Origin: G963422275 sp963422275
GTDB taxonomy: Bacteria; Pseudomonadota; Alphaproteobacteria; Rhodobacterales; Rhodobacteraceae
Assembly (NCBI GenBank): GCA_963422275.1
Contig: OY729418.1
Location: forward strand, 2,542,001 to 2,606,000
DNA length: 64,000 bases
Direction of reading: 5' to 3'
Position 1 is the first letter of the stretch; every line of letters begins with the position of its first letter. Position numbers and translations under genes: made by a program. Positions 61,856 to 64,000 of the stretch are shown here, in pieces. The notes under the pieces were generated by a model that was given only the letters and a program-made list of their open reading frames with translations, was not told the DNA's origin and made no database searches.

Positions 61856-64000
61856 TCAGAAGCCGTATTTTTTGTAGCGGAGGCGAAATGCCTCCTCGCC
61901 CCCGTCGACGGTGCGAACGATGGCGCCACGGACTGCTGGCTCCTCGATCGCGCCGGCGCATGCCACTCGGCCTTGGCGCGCTGTCGCCTCAAGTTGAATC
62001 ACCATGTCCGCATCGCCGTTGACGACAACATTTGCGTTATGGGTCGCAACGATCACCTGCCGCCGTCCGCGCAGCTTTTTCAGCGCCGGCAAGACCGTTT
62101 CAGACAGAAAGCGGTTGTCGAGCTCGTCCTCGGGTTGGTCAATCACCAATGGACGATCATCGTCGGTTTCCAAAAGCAGGGAGAGCAGGACACTGACCCT
62201 CTGACCGCCGGAAAGTTCGTCAAGCCGTCGATAGGCGCCGTCATCCATCCGCAGTTCAAGGACGAAAGTGTCGGGACAGCGAAGCGCGGCCAGTTCCCGT
62301 TCCTTCGACCTCGTGATGTTCTCCTGGAACGTCTCCTGAACTGTGCCGCTCATCCCGACATCGTCCAGCGCACAAGCATCGATGCTCGCGACCAGCTCGT
62401 CCGGCGATGGTCTTGCGTCTGCCGCGAGTCCGTTCCACCATCGCGTGATTCCCCTCTGGTGAAGCTTCTCCAAGAACCGCTTGAGAGGGCGGCAATCGCC
62501 GTTATCCACGCGACGCACCCGAATCCTGTTTCCGAATTCTCGCTCAATGTCTTCGCCAACGCGCCTGAACGCCTCGCGCTGTTGATTAATGATTTCATGC
62601 CGCCGCTTCCGAAGCCGGGCGAACAGTTCTTCGTCCTTTTTCCTTTGCTCTCTTGTGCGCTCAAGATTTGCTTGGTAGCTCGAAAGCAAGGACGCCCGTC
62701 GGTTGAGTTCCTGGACTTCCTTGAGCTTCGTGGCATTGAGTCCGCGGTCGGCGAGCGCGCGTTCGACACTCACGCGAAGTTCGGCTTCTCTTCTCACTAG
62801 GATCTCTACGGCGATGGCAACGGCATTGCTCCATGCTTTTGTCTCGCATTCGGCATTCCGGAGAAGATTCACGGCCTGCGCCCAGCGTCCGTCCAAATCT
62901 GGATTGCCTCCCCTGGATCTCAGTTCTTTGGCCAGTGCAGGATTCATCTGCGGTACATCGAACGCGGCTGCCGATTCGACCACAGCTCCGATGGATTGTC
63001 TGATGGAGGCGACGGTACGGCTCGACTCCGTCCAAAGTTGCTGTTCACGGCTGGCGCGATGCAGATCCTCTACCCCCGCCTCCGAAAAGGCGGTCAACTC
63101 TTCCTTAGCGGCTCTGGCACGTTCATACGCCTGCTCCGCATCGGCCAACTGGCCATCGAGCTTGGCAAGTACCTGAACGCCTTTGATTAGCCGATCATCA
63201 AGAATTCTTAGTTCATTGGTGCGCTCCGAGATACCTTCCGTTTCCGAGGGAGCCAACTTGGCGAGAATATCTTCGACCGCAGAGCATTCTTGGGAAAGCC
63301 GCTGCAGTTCGTTCTGCGCGAAGAACAATGCTGGCCACCGTTCGTCAAGCGGCGCCGTGGGGTCGTTGCCTGGGCAGACGAGTGCAATTTTCGGTGAGCC
63401 GGCTCCGAAAACTTCTTGTCCCCGGGCTTTGACTTGCCGGTGGATCGCCTCGTCGTCGGGCATAGGTGCGTTTGCCTGGATACGGAGGCCGTCAAGCAGA
63501 GCACTTTTCCCGGTCATGCTGCCGCCAATGATGCAGGTCAGATCGGGGCTGAACCGAAAGCGGGTCTCGCGAGGCCCGTCGAGGTCCTTGCCACCGAAGA
63601 ACGAAGCACCGCCTTGTATGGATAGATCCTTTAGCCACGGGCGTTCGTTCAGCGTAACGTCTGGCGGATCGCCGATTGGTTGGAGCGCTCCGTCTTCGCT
63701 CTTTTCGAAGCCAATGCGCATCCGGGAATCGCAGGCGATGAATGCTTGCCGCAAAGCCTCAATGCGCGGGCTCGCGAGCTTGATCCACGTGTGGCGGTTG
63801 CCGATCTCGTCCAAGGCATAGGCGTCGCTTGCATGAAAGAACGCTTGGCCGTGTTTTTTCATTCCTTGGCAGAGCCAAGAGCGACAGTGCAACGTCTCTT
63901 TCGGCAGCTTCTCGTCGCCGAGTTCCAGTCCAGCGATCGCTCCGTGATCGAATATTTGGAGCACTTGGGCTTTTTGCGCCCCAAGAAGTCCTTTTTGCGC
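61856..64000 (-). CDS. TrlF-type SMC-like AAA ATPase, 5' end outside the window
   Basis: The frame is open to the window edge; no start is needed inside. At least 714 codons are present, lacking the expected N-terminal PHP domain. Walker A IIGGSMTGKSALLDGL, coiled-coil arms (ARAAKEELTAFSEAGVEDLH, LLSSYQANLERTREQRKKDE), signature LDELSGGQRVSVLLSLL, Walker B LVIDQPEDELDNRF and VIVATHNANVVVNGDADMVI. The end KKYGF matches the end of the other TrlF-type gene (SKYGF). It is coupled to the AlbA_2 gene behind it. Confidence 0.8.
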   Translation of the reverse strand, partial: AQKGLLGAQKAQVLQIFDHGAIAGLELGDEKLPKETLHCRSWLCQGMKKHGQAFFHASDAYALDEIGNRHTWIKLASPRIEALRQAFIACDSRMRIGFEKSEDGALQPIGDPPDVTLNERPWLKDLSIQGGASFFGGKDLDGPRETRFRFSPDLTCIIGGSMTGKSALLDGLRIQANAPMPDDEAIHRQVKARGQEVFGAGSPKIALVCPGNDPTAPLDERWPALFFAQNELQRLSQECSAVEDILAKLAPSETEGISERTNELRILDDRLIKGVQVLAKLDGQLADAEQAYERARAAKEELTAFSEAGVEDLHRASREQQLWTESSRTVASIRQSIGAVVESAAAFDVPQMNPALAKELRSRGGNPDLDGRWAQAVNLLRNAECETKAWSNAVAIAVEILVRREAELRVSVERALADRGLNATKLKEVQELNRRASLLSSYQANLERTREQRKKDEELFARLRKRRHEIINQQREAFRRVGEDIEREFGNRIRVRRVDNGDCRPLKRFLEKLHQRGITRWWNGLAADARPSPDELVASIDACALDDVGMSGTVQETFQENITRSKERELAALRCPDTFVLELRMDDGAYRRLDELSGGQRVSVLLSLLLETDDDRPLVIDQPEDELDNRFLSETVLPALKKLRGRRQVIVATHNANVVVNGDADMVIQLEATARQGRVACAGAIEEPAVRGAIVRTVDGGEEAFRLRYKKYGF

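Noticed and set aside
1..64000. CRISPR array
   Set aside because: No run of regularly spaced direct repeats was seen anywhere in the window; the only long repeats are IS copies.

Overview
The window looks like a chromosomal segment from an alphaproteobacterium, most likely Rhodobacterales-like. The assignment is inferred from gene order (hom-glpX-recJ; AI-2E permease-hdaA-ppk1-ppx then proS-lolCE-lolD), the short INS-less ProRS, HdaA, and a sigma factor/periplasmic metal-sensor operon; it was not tested by any search. Housekeeping blocks are separated by accessory blocks rich in insertion-sequence (IS) copies and remnants.

Layout. 0-5.3 kb: succinate-semialdehyde dehydrogenase, an IS1595 remnant next to a clipped SRAP gene, a ParDE toxin-antitoxin pair with a clear promoter, and a decayed IS5-type element. 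5.3-9.7 kb: P1-family peptidase, Nudix hydrolase, and an operon of EF-hand protein, ECF sigma factor, short membrane protein and periplasmic metal sensor. 10-12.4 kb: a second decayed IS5-type copy, inverted relative to the first, then an intact IS982 element.

11.3-16.9 kb is the most unusual region: a tightly overlapped operon encoding a triple ubiquitin-like polyprotein, an E2-like protein, a JAB (JAMM)-E1 fusion, a DUF6527 protein and an OLD-like AAA/TOPRIM protein. This is a bacterial ubiquitin-like conjugation system, probably anti-phage. IS982 sits in codon 4/5 of the first gene with a perfect 8-bp target duplication. The E1 carries Ser-Leu-Leu-Ser where many related E1 proteins have a Cys-x-x-Cys-type motif, and the E2 has a single cysteine. 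The operon ends near the 3' side of tRNA-Glu.

17-25.5 kb: recJ, glpX, hom, a small lipoprotein, glyA, nadK and a double-cupin protein. 25.9-28.1 kb: a second IS982 and transposase remnants. 28.8-37.7 kb: AI-2E permease, hdaA, ppk1, ppx, proS, lolCE, lolD. 37.8-41.7 kb: an AlbA_2/Schlafen-like protein paired with a PHP-SMC-like (TrlF-type) ATPase. 42-47.7 kb: a fatty-acid oxidation operon with a GST. 47.9-51.9 kb: putative Mn exporter, MATE transporter, pyrD. 52.2-57 kb: an unusual cluster of HisC-like aminotransferase, two-subunit ThDP decarboxylase (ComDE-like) and BisC-like molybdoenzyme. 57.9-60.1 kb: complete SRAP protein, Rieske oxygenase and a small overlapping ORF. 60.6-64 kb: a second AlbA_2 + TrlF-type pair; the AlbA_2 gene has an N-terminal frameshift and the ATPase gene runs off the window.
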